Shown one piece after another: positions 1 to 7,209 of a stretch of DNA of 64,000 bases; the first letter of the stretch is position 1, and each line of letters opens with the position of its first letter. Made by a program: the position numbers and the translations under genes. The notes beneath the pieces are model-generated. The model had not been told where the DNA came from and searched no databases. It saw only the letters and a list, made by a program, of their open reading frames with translations. The stretch comes from Sabulicella glaciei (GTDB taxonomy: Bacteria; Pseudomonadota; Alphaproteobacteria; Acetobacterales; Acetobacteraceae), in assembly GCF_026183895.1 (NCBI RefSeq), contig NZ_JAPFQI010000014.1:55060-119059 (forward strand), read 5' to 3'.

Positions 1-138
1 CACCGCCTCGCCGTTGCGCTCCAGCCGCGGCACCCAGGGCTTCGGCGGCAGCGTCAGCGCCTCCAGGTCTGCGGCCACGCGGCGCTCCAGGGCCAAGAGG
101 CCGGGTGGCGGGGCGGGACGGGCGGCGTGGTTCATCAT
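1..138 (-). CDS. N-terminal fragment of an unidentified protein, possibly an FAD-dependent oxidoreductase
   Basis: An open frame enters from the left edge and starts at one of two adjacent ATG codons (138 or 135), giving 46 residues that begin [20 protein letters not shown]. The visible part is a Pro/Ala/Leu-rich, amphipathic leader with the segment LPPKPWVPR and no cofactor motif yet. From memory, similar leaders precede the GxGxxG motif in some FAD-dependent oxidoreductases of Roseomonas-type bacteria, but that motif would lie outside the window, so the assignment is a guess. It diverges from the Bug receptor gene at 258, leaving about 120 bases for both promoters. Confidence 0.5.
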   Translation of the reverse strand, partial: MMNHAARPAPPPGLLALERRVAADLEALTLPPKPWVPRLERNGEAV

Positions 139-257
139 GGGTCCGTGCGGGTTGAAGGGACAGCTATCCTGTCATTCGCGCTGCGGCGCCGCAAATCGGT
201 GGCGCGAGAGGCGACAGCGCGGCAGCATGCGGGGCGAATCCCTTGAAAGGAAGCGCC

Positions 258-1241
258 ATGCCCCTTCCGTCCCGCCGCCACCTCCTCGCCGGCATCGCCG
301 GAATGCCGGCTGCCGCCGCGGCGCAGGCCCTTCCTGCCGGCTGGCCGGATCGTCCGATCCGCCTCGTCGTGCCGGCGGCCGGCGGCGCGGGAACGGCAGA
401 CACCATCGCGCGGCTGCTGGCCATCGAGCTGGACAAGCGCCTGCCGCAGCGCACGCTGGTGGAGAACCGGCCCGGCGCCAACGGCAACGTGGGCGCCACC
501 GCCGTGGCCCGCGCCGCGCCGGACGGCCACACCTTCCTGTTCTCCTGGTCCGGGACGCTGGCGACCAGCCCGGCGCTCTACCGCGAGCTGAGCTTCGACC
601 CGAAGCGCGACTTCGAGCCGGTGATCCTGCTGGGCAACGTGCCCAACATCCTGGTCGTCACCAACGGGATCGGCGTCCGCACGCTGGAGGAGCTGACGGC
701 GCGGCTGCGGAGGGAACCGGGGGCACTCTCCTTCGGCTCCTCGGGCAATGGCTCCTCCATGCACCTCGCGGGGGAGTTGTACCGCCAGCGCACGGGGACG
801 GAGATGTCCCACGTCCCCTACGCCACCATCCAGCAGGGATTCACCGACCTGTTCACCGGGCGCATCCAGCTGATGTTCAACCTGGTGACGGGGGCGGCGC
901 CCCAGGTGCGCGGCGGGCAGGTGACGCCGGTCGCCATCCTGTCCGACCGCCGCTCCTCCGTGCTGCCCGACGTGCCGACCACGGCGGAGCTGGGAATGCC
1001 CGGCCTGGAGTTCGGCTCCTGGTTCTGCATCATGGCGCCGCGCGGCACGCCGGCGCCGATCGTGGCGACGATGAACCGGCTGGTGAACGAGATCCTGACC
1101 GCGCCCGAAAGCCGCGCACGGATGGAGGCGCAAGGACTCGACATCATCGGCGGCGAGCCGGAGCAGCTCGCCACGCTGCTGGACGCCGAGCTGGCGCGCC
1201 ATGCGGAGCTGGTGCGCTTCTCCGGCGTGCGGGTGGAGTGA
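258..1241 (+). CDS. Bug family (TctC) tripartite tricarboxylate transporter substrate-binding protein
   Basis: Periplasmic solute receptor of the Bug/TctC family, which captures small carboxylates for tripartite tricarboxylate transporters. The 327-residue protein starts MPLPSRRHLLAG, an Arg-Arg signal peptide ending near AQA. The mature start, WPDRPIRLVVPAAGGAGTAD, is the classic Bug opening that forms the ligand loop. ENRPGANGNVGATAVARA and the C-terminal FSGVRVE also fit the family. The start at 258 is preferred over the in-frame TTG at 243 because AAAGGAAG lies about 6 bases upstream. No TctA or TctB membrane subunit is nearby, so this is an orphan receptor, as most Bug genes are. The ligand cannot be deduced. 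Confidence 0.93.
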   Translation: MPLPSRRHLLAGIAGMPAAAAAQALPAGWPDRPIRLVVPAAGGAGTADTIARLLAIELDKRLPQRTLVENRPGANGNVGATAVARAAPDGHTFLFSWSGTLATSPALYRELSFDPKRDFEPVILLGNVPNILVVTNGIGVRTLEELTARLRREPGALSFGSSGNGSSMHLAGELYRQRTGTEMSHVPYATIQQGFTDLFTGRIQLMFNLVTGAAPQVRGGQVTPVAILSDRRSSVLPDVPTTAELGMPGLEFGSWFCIMAPRGTPAPIVATMNRLVNEILTAPESRARMEAQGLDIIGGEPEQLATLLDAELARHAELVRFSGVRVE

Positions 1242-1248
1242 GCGCGGC

Positions 1249-1794
1249 CTAGCGAAGCCCGGCGGACTGGGAGCGCAGCTCCCGCGCGCGGGCGAGGACG
1301 CGGTCTTCCAGCTCTGAGTTGGTGGCGGCGGAGGTGGGGGCGTCCACCCAGGCGCCGCGCTGGTTCACCTGCCGGAAGACCTGGACCCGCACGCCGTCGG
1401 AGCGAAGCTGGCGCGTCGTGACATAGGCGGTGGCCTTGAAGCGCTCGCCCTCGGCGGCGGGGGGCGTGTACCAGTCGGTGATGATGACGCCGCCAAACGG
1501 GTCGGCGCTGGCCAGCGGCATGAAGGACAGGGTGTCGAGCGTGGCGCGCCACAGGAAGGCGTTCACGGTCATGCCCGCGCCGCCGCCGCCGGCCGCCTGG
1601 TTCTGACGCGAACGGTCCACCCCGAACACGACGAGGCCCGAGGCGCCGGGGTCGCCGCCGGTCTGGCGCAGGATCATCTCGCGCTGGTTGTCGGTGCCGT
1701 ATTCCTCGTTCCCGACGAAACGGCTGTTGCTGCAGGCGGCGAGCAGCGCCGCGACGGCGGTGAGCGCGAGGGCGTTCTTGCGGATGTGCGACAT
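1249..1794 (-). CDS. DUF3576 family outer-membrane lipoprotein
   Basis: A 181-residue lipoprotein. A basic and hydrophobic signal (MSHIRKNALALTAVAALLAAC) ends in the lipobox LLAAC, so Cys21 should be lipidated. The body contains VNAFLWRATLDTLSFMPLAS followed by ADPFGGVIITDWY, which I recognise as the conserved core of DUF3576, an uncharacterised alphaproteobacterial family. The family's function is unknown; envelope location follows from the lipobox. It is transcribed in the same direction as the porin upstream, but a strong terminator hairpin separates them (1821-1859), so it probably has its own promoter. It converges with the Bug receptor gene, whose stop is only 8 bases away. Confidence 0.88.
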   Translation of the reverse strand: MSHIRKNALALTAVAALLAACSNSRFVGNEEYGTDNQREMILRQTGGDPGASGLVVFGVDRSRQNQAAGGGGAGMTVNAFLWRATLDTLSFMPLASADPFGGVIITDWYTPPAAEGERFKATAYVTTRQLRSDGVRVQVFRQVNQRGAWVDAPTSAATNSELEDRVLARARELRSQSAGLR

Positions 1795-1820
1795 GGCGCC
1801 CCTCGTTAGAGGCGCCGGCG

Positions 1821-1859
1821 GAAAAAGAAAAGGGGCGGCGAGGAAACCCTCGCCGCCCC
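1821..1859 (-). terminator. Rho-independent terminator of the porin gene
   Basis: A perfect 12-bp stem (1832-1843 with 1848-1859, GGGGCGGCGAGG and its complement) closes a 4-base loop. On the minus strand it is followed by a T-rich tract (TTTTCTTTTT, complement of 1821-1831). It lies 30-60 bases after the porin stop codon. Confidence 0.9.
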
Positions 1860-1889
1860 CGGAGACACTCCGTTCCCGGAGCGACTGGC

Positions 1890-3299
1890 TCAGAAGGCCA
1901 GGCGCGTACCGAGGATGAAGGTGTTGGAGTAGCCGCGGTTCTGCGGACCCGCGCGACCCACGTCCTGGTCCGTACCCTGCTCGCGGATCGAGTGGTGCAC
2001 GTACTCGGCGATCAGGCTCAGGCCCGGAGCCAGCGTGTAGTTGGCGCCGACGCCCATGCCCCAGCGGCGCATCCGCGCACGGCCCGCCGTGGCGTTCCGC
2101 GTCACTGCGCCCGTGGTCGGGTCGAAGGTGCTCGGACCGTTGCCCTCGAACAGGCCGCTCATGAAGTTCGCGCCGACCGTCAGCGGACCGGCGGTGTAGG
2201 CGAGACCGGCCGTCAGCTGCTCACCCGGGCGCGAGCCACGGATCGTGTTGCCCCAGAAGAAGTTGGTGTTGCCGCGGAAATAGGCCGCACCAGCCGTGAA
2301 GCCCATGTACGAGGCCTGCACGCCGACCTGCCACACATCCAGACCGTTCAGGGTGCGAATCTGGCGGTTGTCGAGCGTCATGTCGAGCGCGGTGCCGGAG
2401 CCGATGTAGCCCGCGGTGGCCGCCAGACCGACGCCGGCCAGGTTGCCGCGCCAGCGCGCCGCGACCTGCCACTCGTTGCGGCGGGCCGCGAGCTCACCAC
2501 CACGAACCGGGATGGCGGCGTCGGTGGCGCCACGGAACGCATAGGCGCGGTCGCAGAAGGTGTTGACGGCGTCGGAGATACAGCCGTGCTGACCCATCGA
2601 GCCGAAGTTCGGGGCGTAGGACGCGCCGAAGTCGAACCCGAAGAACTGCGGGGTCATGTAGACGATCTTGGAGTTGTCACCGAGACCGCCCGGCGCCGTC
2701 TGCGTACGGTTGCCGTTCTGGCGGGTCTGGAAGTTCTCCCACACGCCGAACACGCCACCCGTGCCGAAGCCCGTGATCCAGCCCGAGTTCATCAGGCCGC
2801 CCATGACGCCGTCCTCGTCGCCGAAGCGAATCTGGCCGAGGCGCGGGTGGGCGATGAACACGTAGGCCTCGTCAACCGCCGGGGCGGAGCGCGAGACGCC
2901 GACGTTGCGGTTGATGACCGCGCGGCTCTCCTGGTTGTTGAACGTCAGGTCGATGTTGCCGCCGTAGGTGATGCCGTTGGCCAGCTTGCCCGTCACGATC
3001 ACGCTGAACTGCGGGATGGTCACGAAGTCATGCTTGCCGAGGCGGCCGAAGGCGCCGGTGGGGCCCGTCGGGGCCGCGGCCGCGCCGCCGCCATTGGCGC
3101 CCGGAACGCCGATCGGCGTCGTGGGCGACCAGCCCGGATCGGACTGCTGACCGCTCTGCTGAATGTAGCCCCAGTAGGCCTGGATCGACCCGCCGATGCG
3201 GACCGTCGGGGCCTGTTGGGCGGAGGCCTCCGGCGCCATGACGGCGGCGCCGACGACCGCCGAGACGACCGCCGTCGTGCCCAGCAAAATCTTGCGCAT
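1890..3299 (-). CDS. Outer-membrane porin
   Basis: A 469-residue outer-membrane beta-barrel porin. The signal peptide MRKILLGTTAVVSAVVGAAV ends at ASA-QQ. The mature N-terminus VRIGGSIQAYWGYIQQSG is the first barrel strand, and the chain ends TFILGTRLAF with the terminal Phe expected for BamA-dependent assembly. The sequence alternates polar and aromatic strands with Gly/Asn-rich turns, and RIGGSIQAYWGY is typical of alphaproteobacterial general porins. A Pro/Gly/Ala-rich loop follows the first strand (residues about 50-85). It is monocistronic, with a strong terminator. Its leader contains two hairpins (3318-3365). Substrate specificity cannot be read from sequence. Confidence 0.93.
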   Translation of the reverse strand: MRKILLGTTAVVSAVVGAAVMAPEASAQQAPTVRIGGSIQAYWGYIQQSGQQSDPGWSPTTPIGVPGANGGGAAAAPTGPTGAFGRLGKHDFVTIPQFSVIVTGKLANGITYGGNIDLTFNNQESRAVINRNVGVSRSAPAVDEAYVFIAHPRLGQIRFGDEDGVMGGLMNSGWITGFGTGGVFGVWENFQTRQNGNRTQTAPGGLGDNSKIVYMTPQFFGFDFGASYAPNFGSMGQHGCISDAVNTFCDRAYAFRGATDAAIPVRGGELAARRNEWQVAARWRGNLAGVGLAATAGYIGSGTALDMTLDNRQIRTLNGLDVWQVGVQASYMGFTAGAAYFRGNTNFFWGNTIRGSRPGEQLTAGLAYTAGPLTVGANFMSGLFEGNGPSTFDPTTGAVTRNATAGRARMRRWGMGVGANYTLAPGLSLIAEYVHHSIREQGTDQDVGRAGPQNRGYSNTFILGTRLAF

Positions 3300-3317
3300 G
3301 TTACACTCTCCTCACGC

Positions 3318-3365
3318 GCCGGGCACGCCCGGCTTGTTCCCCTGACCCCCCATCCGACGGATGGG
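3318..3365 (-). promoter_or_regulatory. Two inverted repeats in the porin leader
   Basis: Two inverted repeats lie 19-66 bases upstream of the porin start codon. One is GCCGGG/CCCGGC around a four-base loop (3318-3333). The other is CCCATCC-GAC-GGATGGG (3349-3365, 7-bp arms). If transcribed they would form a structured leader; if upstream of the transcription start, the second could be an operator. Which applies cannot be decided from sequence. Confidence 0.4.
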
Positions 3366-3501
3366 CGGTGACCCCGACGATGCCTGCCCCCGCCCGGAAG
3401 CGGAGCGCGATGGCAAGCCGGCCATCACCTGGGTCCGCGCCGACTATGCGTTCCGGTAGCGGGAGGCGGCAACCGGGTTTCCGGGGGTGGCGCGACATCC
3501 G

Positions 3502-4062
3502 TCACACACTGTGGCGGAGAGAACACAGGCCCCTGCGGCACCCCCAGGCATCGATCGCCGCCCAACCTGCGGCGCGTGGACCCAGTTGGCGGGAACGCCC
3601 GGCATCCATGCCGCCCAATGCGATGGCGGGACAAGGCAGTGCCCGGGTCAGGGCCCGCCAGCGCAGCGGACCAAGCGCCGGCGCGCCCGGATGGCTTCGC
3701 GTCGGGAAGGCCGGGGAAACCAGCGCAGCATCCGCATGCAGTCGCCGCGCCCGCGCCAAGCCGGCCCGGCCATGCACCGCAACGGTCAACAGGCGCCCGC
3801 GCCGGTTCAACAGGAAGGGCAGGAGATGACGCGCCCCCCGCCGATCCGGCACGTGCAACCCCGCCCGCGCCGCGAGGGCAAGGCGCCCATCCTCCTGCAC
3901 CATGACGCGCAGTCGCCGGGTCCGGCACAGCCGGGCCACGCGGATCGCCCCTTCCCGGTCCATGTCGCGCAGCAGCACCGCCGCCCCTCGGGGAAGGCGA
4001 CGGAGAAGCTTGGTCGGGTCCGGCAGGCGCGCCCGGTCGGTGAGCAGCCAGATTCGCGGCAC
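3502..4062 (-). CDS. Thiamine phosphate synthase-like protein (ThiE/TenI family)
   Basis: TIM-barrel protein of the ThiE/TenI family, about 186 residues. The start PRIWLLTDRARLPDP matches the first strand. VQEDGRLALAARAGLHVPD, LTVAVHGRAGLARARRL, ADAALVSPAFPTRSHPGAP and CPAIALGGMDAGRSR follow the ThiE order: substrate His-Gly, then the S-P-x-F-P-T-x-S-H-P-G phosphate loop, then the final ALGG strand. True ThiE couples the pyrimidine and thiazole phosphates in thiamine synthesis. The short divergent form here may be a ThiE-like protein of other function. The GTG at 4062 is chosen because G-rich sequence precedes it and the family starts there. An ATG at 4092 is possible but overlaps the yggS start codon. 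No other thi genes are adjacent. Confidence 0.78.
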   Translation of the reverse strand: MPRIWLLTDRARLPDPTKLLRRLPRGAAVLLRDMDREGAIRVARLCRTRRLRVMVQEDGRLALAARAGLHVPDRRGARHLLPFLLNRRGRLLTVAVHGRAGLARARRLHADAALVSPAFPTRSHPGAPALGPLRWRALTRALPCPAIALGGMDAGRSRQLGPRAAGWAAIDAWGCRRGLCSLRHSV

Positions 4063-4090
4063 CGCCCTGCCCTGCCCTATCCTCCCGCGC

Positions 4091-4765
4091 ATGACCGAAT
4101 CCATCCGCGCCAATCTGGCCCGGCTGCGCGAGCGAATCGAGGCCGCCAGCGCGCGGGCCGGCCGCGCCCCGGGCAGCGTCACCCTGGTGGCCGTGTCCAA
4201 GACCCATCCGGCCTCGGCGGTCGAGGAGGCGCTGGCGGAAGGCCAGCACGTCTTCGGCGAGAACCGGGTGCAGGAGGCGCAAGGCAAGTTCCCGGCGCTG
4301 CGCGCGGCCCATCCGGGGCTGCGCCTGCACATCATCGGCGGCCTGCAGACCAACAAGGCGCGCGATGCCGTGCGCGTCGCCGACGTGATCGAAAGCCTGG
4401 ACCGCCCCCGCCTCGCCGAGGCGCTGGCCGAGGCCATGCAGAAGGAAGCGCGCCGGCCGGACTTCCTGGTCCAGGTGAACACGGGCGACGAGCCGCAGAA
4501 ATCGGGGGTGGCGCGGGAGGAGGCGCCGGGCTTCATCCGCCGTTGCCTGGAGGAATGGCGCCTGCCGGTGCGCGGCCTGATGTGCATCCCCCCGGCGGAG
4601 GAGGATCCCCGCCCGCATTTCCGCACCCTGGCCGCCCTGGGAGGCGAGTTCGGCCTGCCGGTGCTTTCCATGGGCATGAGCGGCGATTTCGAGGCGGCGA
4701 TCGAGGAAGGGGCGACGCATGTGCGCGTCGGCTCGGCGATCTTCGGGGCGCGGATCGCCCTCTAG
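4091..4765 (+). CDS. yggS: YggS family pyridoxal-phosphate homeostasis protein (PLPBP)
   Basis: A 224-residue single-domain PLP-binding protein with the fold-type III barrel, involved in vitamin B6 and amino-acid homeostasis rather than catalysis. Family motifs occur in order: LVAVSKTHPASAVEEAL with the PLP lysine in VSKTH, HVFGENRVQEAQGK, LHIIGGLQTNKARDAV, VQVNTGDEPQKSGV, RGLMCIPP and the terminal SMGMSGDFEAAIEEGATHVR phosphate loop ending VGSAIFGAR. One deviation is HIIGGLQTNK where most homologues have HFIGxLQxNK. It overlaps the next, convergent gene by one CTAG tetramer (TAG at 4763-4765). It diverges from the ThiE-like gene with at most 28 bases between start codons. Confidence 0.96.
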   Translation: MTESIRANLARLRERIEAASARAGRAPGSVTLVAVSKTHPASAVEEALAEGQHVFGENRVQEAQGKFPALRAAHPGLRLHIIGGLQTNKARDAVRVADVIESLDRPRLAEALAEAMQKEARRPDFLVQVNTGDEPQKSGVAREEAPGFIRRCLEEWRLPVRGLMCIPPAEEDPRPHFRTLAALGGEFGLPVLSMGMSGDFEAAIEEGATHVRVGSAIFGARIAL

Positions 4766-5226
4766 GCCAGGGCGGTCCGCGGCGCGGCGTGGTCGCGCGC
4801 CCATCTCGCGTAGGCCTCGGTCGCATTGCGCGCCGAGGCCAGGGCTGCGGCGGGCGGCGCGTCCAGCCAGGGGTCCGGCCGCCCTTCCAGCCCGGCGCGG
4901 ATGCGGTCCAGCGGCTGGCTCATCTCCACGAAGGCCATTACCCCGGCCATCGCCATGCCGAGCGGCCCGCCCGTGACCGCGCCGCCGAGGACGCGCATCA
5001 GCGGGTGGATCTGCGCGCCCGTCGCCGCCCGGTAGATCATGCCCACCCCCGGCAGGTGGTGCAGCGGGTTCAGCCCCTCCACCACCTCGTCGAAGGTGAT
5101 CTCGCCGGGGATGGGAATGGCCTGGTCCCCGTCCAGCGGCGGGCCGCCATCGGCGGGCGCGGGCAGGTCGGCGCTGCCGGCCGGGCGGAAGGCCAGGCGA
5201 ATGGGATCGTTGACAGGGAAGATCAT
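4762..5226 (-). CDS. Conserved hypothetical protein with glycine-rich hydrophobic core
   Basis: A 154-residue protein that I do not assign to a named family. The start MIFPVNDPIRLAF (ATG at 5226) is chosen over upstream codons because the sequence before it is low-complexity and Arg-rich. The N-terminal third is polar and Pro-rich. The middle has GEITFDEVVEGLNPLHHLPG, then VGMIYRAATGAQIHPLMRVL and a Gly/Ala-rich hydrophobic stretch, GGAVTGGPLGMAMAGVMAFV (residues about 75-100), long enough to enter a membrane. The C-terminus is Ala-rich and helical. The gene is convergent with yggS, with interlocked stop codons, and diverges from the NfuA-like gene. No function is inferred. Confidence 0.75.
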   Translation of the reverse strand: MIFPVNDPIRLAFRPAGSADLPAPADGGPPLDGDQAIPIPGEITFDEVVEGLNPLHHLPGVGMIYRAATGAQIHPLMRVLGGAVTGGPLGMAMAGVMAFVEMSQPLDRIRAGLEGRPDPWLDAPPAAALASARNATEAYARWARDHAAPRTALA

Positions 5227-5360
5227 GCGCGGCGGCCCTCGCCATCGTGGGTGACAGGGCCTCGCAAGCCTCATGCCAGGGGCGACCGGGGCGCGACTTG
5301 CACCTCGGCGCAAAGCGGACCACATCGGTCGGGATCGACCTAGCCAGCCAAGGACGCGCC

Positions 5361-5921
5361 ATGTTCATCGAGACCGAAGGCACCCCCAACCCCGCGACCC
5401 TGAAGTTCCTGCCTGGCCGGGACGTGATGGGCGCCGCCGGCACGGCCGATTTCGTGGCGGGCGACGACACCACGCGCTCCTTCCTGGCGCATCGCCTGCT
5501 CGCCCTGCCCGGCGTGGCGCGCGTCTTCCTGGGCGCCGACTTCGTGACCGTCACCAAGGGCGACGATTTCGACTGGCAGGCGCTGCGCCCGCAGGTCCTG
5601 GGCGCGATCATGGAGCATTTCATGGCCGGGCTGCCCGTGATCGAGGGCGCCGACGAGGCGGGCGAGGAGGATTTCGACCCCGCCGATGCCGAGGCCGTGG
5701 CCCAGATCAAGGAATTGCTCGACACGCGCGTGCGCCCAGCCGTGGCCGGGGATGGCGGCGACATCGTGTTCCGCGGCTTCCGCGACGGCATCGTGCGGCT
5801 GAAGATGCAGGGCGCCTGCTCGGGCTGCCCCTCCTCCCGCGCCACGCTGAAGCACGGGGTGGAGAACATGCTCCGCCACTACATTCCCGAGGTGGTGGCG
5901 GTCGAGCAGGTCGAGGCCTGA
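5361..5921 (+). CDS. NifU/Nfu-type iron-sulfur cluster scaffold protein
   Basis: A 186-residue NFU1-like Fe-S carrier. The N-terminal Nfu_N domain starts MFIETEGTPNPATLKFLPG (residues 1-90), where the T-P-N-P-x-x-L-K-F signature is diagnostic. The C-terminal NifU domain (about 105-186) contains RPAVAGDGGDIVFRGF and the cluster-binding Cys pair in LKMQGACSGCPSSRATLKHG. This is the usual length and order of alphaproteobacterial and mitochondrial NFU1 proteins, which deliver [4Fe-4S] clusters to client enzymes. The gene starts 134 bases after the divergent hypothetical gene. It is followed by the riboswitch-controlled SMR gene, with no functional link apparent. Confidence 0.95.
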   Translation: MFIETEGTPNPATLKFLPGRDVMGAAGTADFVAGDDTTRSFLAHRLLALPGVARVFLGADFVTVTKGDDFDWQALRPQVLGAIMEHFMAGLPVIEGADEAGEEDFDPADAEAVAQIKELLDTRVRPAVAGDGGDIVFRGFRDGIVRLKMQGACSGCPSSRATLKHGVENMLRHYIPEVVAVEQVEA

Positions 5922-5948
5922 CCGCCTGACAGGGGGCCACGTCCCCCG

Positions 5949-6010
5949 CCCGCGCCACGAGCGCGGGTCCCCAAGCCCGGGACGGCCCGGCCCTTTGAAA
6001 GGAGGGCCGG
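5949..6010 (+). promoter_or_regulatory. Probable guanidine-II (mini-ykkC) riboswitch with Shine-Dalgarno-sequestering hairpin
   Basis: The leader of the SMR exporter has two small hairpins with ACGR-containing loops, the hallmark of the guanidine-II class. P1 is CCCGCGC-CACGA-GCGCGGG (5949-5967). P2 is CCGGG-ACGG-CCCGG (5977-5990). The linker is nine bases. Downstream, CCGGCCCTTT (5987-5996) can pair with GGAGGGCCGG (6001-6010) around a GAAA tetraloop. That would bury the Shine-Dalgarno GGAGG at 6001-6005 and cannot coexist with P2. Ligand-stabilised P2 should therefore free the ribosome site, an ON switch. The regulated gene, a Gdx-type exporter, is the expected target. The deviation is a five-base P1 loop. 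Confidence 0.72.
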
Positions 6011-6011
6011 C

Positions 6012-6335
6012 ATGGCCTGGATTCTGTTGCTGCTCGCCGGCCTGCTCGAGATCCTGTGGGCGTTCTCCATGAAGCGGTCGGAGGGCTTCACCCGCCCCTT
6101 CGACACGGGCGTCACGCTGGTGGCGATGCTGGCCAGCGTCGTGCTGCTGGCCATCGCGATGCGGACCCTGCCGCTCGGCACCGCCTATGCGGTCTGGACC
6201 GGCATCGGCGCGGCGGGCGCCTTCCTGCTCGGCATCCTCGTGCTGGGCGAGGCGGCGACGCCGGGCCGCATCGCGGGCGCGACGCTGATCCTCGCGGGCA
6301 TCGTCGTGCTGAAGCTCTCCACCTCCGAAGGCTGA
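6012..6335 (+). CDS. gdx: SMR family guanidinium exporter (Gdx/SugE type)
   Basis: A 107-residue small multidrug resistance transporter with four predicted membrane helices. It works as an antiparallel dimer exchanging guanidinium for protons. Glu13 in LLLLAGLLEILWAFSMKRSE is the essential substrate/proton site. TLPLGTAYAVWTGIGAAGAF and the C-terminal LILAGIVVLKLSTSEG match the Gdx (SugE) subtype rather than EmrE. The start is fixed by AAAGGAGG (5998-6005). The upstream guanidine-II-like riboswitch supports guanidinium as the physiological substrate. No urea or guanidine carboxylase genes are adjacent. Confidence 0.93.
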   Translation: MAWILLLLAGLLEILWAFSMKRSEGFTRPFDTGVTLVAMLASVVLLAIAMRTLPLGTAYAVWTGIGAAGAFLLGILVLGEAATPGRIAGATLILAGIVVLKLSTSEG

Positions 6336-6339
6336 GGCC

Positions 6340-7170
6340 TCACAGCATCGCCAGCGACTGCTTGCGCCGGGGCGGCGGGAAGGCGGCATCCAGCGCCGCC
6401 CGCTCCTCCGGCGTCAGCACCATCGCAGCGGCTTCCGCATTCTCGCGCAGGTGCCCGAGGCTCGTCGCCTTGGGGATGGCGATCACCCCTTCGTGTCCTA
6501 GCACCCAGGCCAGCGCCACCTGCGCGGGGGTGACGCCGCGCGCCTCGGCCACCGCGCGCAGCGCCTTGTGGCGCAGCAGCCTGCCGCCCTGCCCCACGGG
6601 CGAGTAGGCCATGACCGGCATGCCCTGCTTCCGGCAGAAGGGCAGCAGGTCGAACTCCGCACCGCGATGCTCGAGGTTCAGCAGCACCTGGTCCGTGGCG
6701 CAGCGCGCGAGGTCCGGCCCCAGCTCCTCCAGGTCGTCGACATCAAGGTTGCTGACGCCCCAGGCGGCGATGTCGCCAGCCTCGCGCAGCTTCTCCAGCG
6801 CCTCGGCCGTCTCCTCCAGGGGCGTGTCGCCGCGCCAGTGCAGCAAATAGAGGTCCAGCTGTTCCACGCCGAGGCGCTTCAGCGAGCGCGCGCAGGCCTG
6901 CGGCACGGCGCGGCGGGACGCGTTCCAGGGATAGAACTTGCTGACCAGGAAGACGTGCTCGCGCTGCCCGGCGATGGCCTCGCCCACCACGCGCTCGCTT
7001 TCGCCCTCGCCATACATCTCGGCGGTGTCGATCAGCGAGAACCCACGCTCGATGCCCTCGCGCAGGCGCGCCACCTCCTCCTGCCGGCGTGTCGGGTCCT
7101 CGCCCATGCGCCAGGTGCCCTGGCCCAGCGCCGGCACCTCGCGCCCATCGGGGAACGCAATCATCCGCAT
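6340..7170 (-). CDS. Aldo/keto reductase
   Basis: A 276-residue NAD(P)H-dependent oxidoreductase with a TIM barrel, reducing carbonyl substrates in the cytoplasm. The catalytic tetrad is visible as Asp and Tyr in FSLIDTAEMYGEGESERVVG, Lys in VFLVSKFYPWN and His in LDLYLLHWRGDTP. The cofactor loop is VIAIPKATSLGHLRENAEA. The length is that of the short prokaryotic AKR5-like group. The start at MRMIAFPDGREVPALG (7170) is preferred to longer frames, whose upstream sequence is low-complexity. The second Met (7164) is also possible. It converges with the SMR gene four bases away, so terminator sequence must lie inside one of them. The substrate is unknown. Confidence 0.93.
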   Translation of the reverse strand: MRMIAFPDGREVPALGQGTWRMGEDPTRRQEEVARLREGIERGFSLIDTAEMYGEGESERVVGEAIAGQREHVFLVSKFYPWNASRRAVPQACARSLKRLGVEQLDLYLLHWRGDTPLEETAEALEKLREAGDIAAWGVSNLDVDDLEELGPDLARCATDQVLLNLEHRGAEFDLLPFCRKQGMPVMAYSPVGQGGRLLRHKALRAVAEARGVTPAQVALAWVLGHEGVIAIPKATSLGHLRENAEAAAMVLTPEERAALDAAFPPPRRKQSLAML

Positions 7171-7209
7171 GGTTTCCGCCGCCTCTCCCGCTGCGCTATC
7201 CTCGCACGC

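Noticed and set aside
1992..3371. Long open frames opposite the porin, infB, nusA, pnp and other genes (for example 1992-3371 plus, 30741-32354 minus, 32663-34693 minus)
   Set aside because: They are antisense shadows of well-recognised genes in high-GC DNA, with repetitive Arg/His/Ala/Gly content and no recognisable domain or ribosome site.
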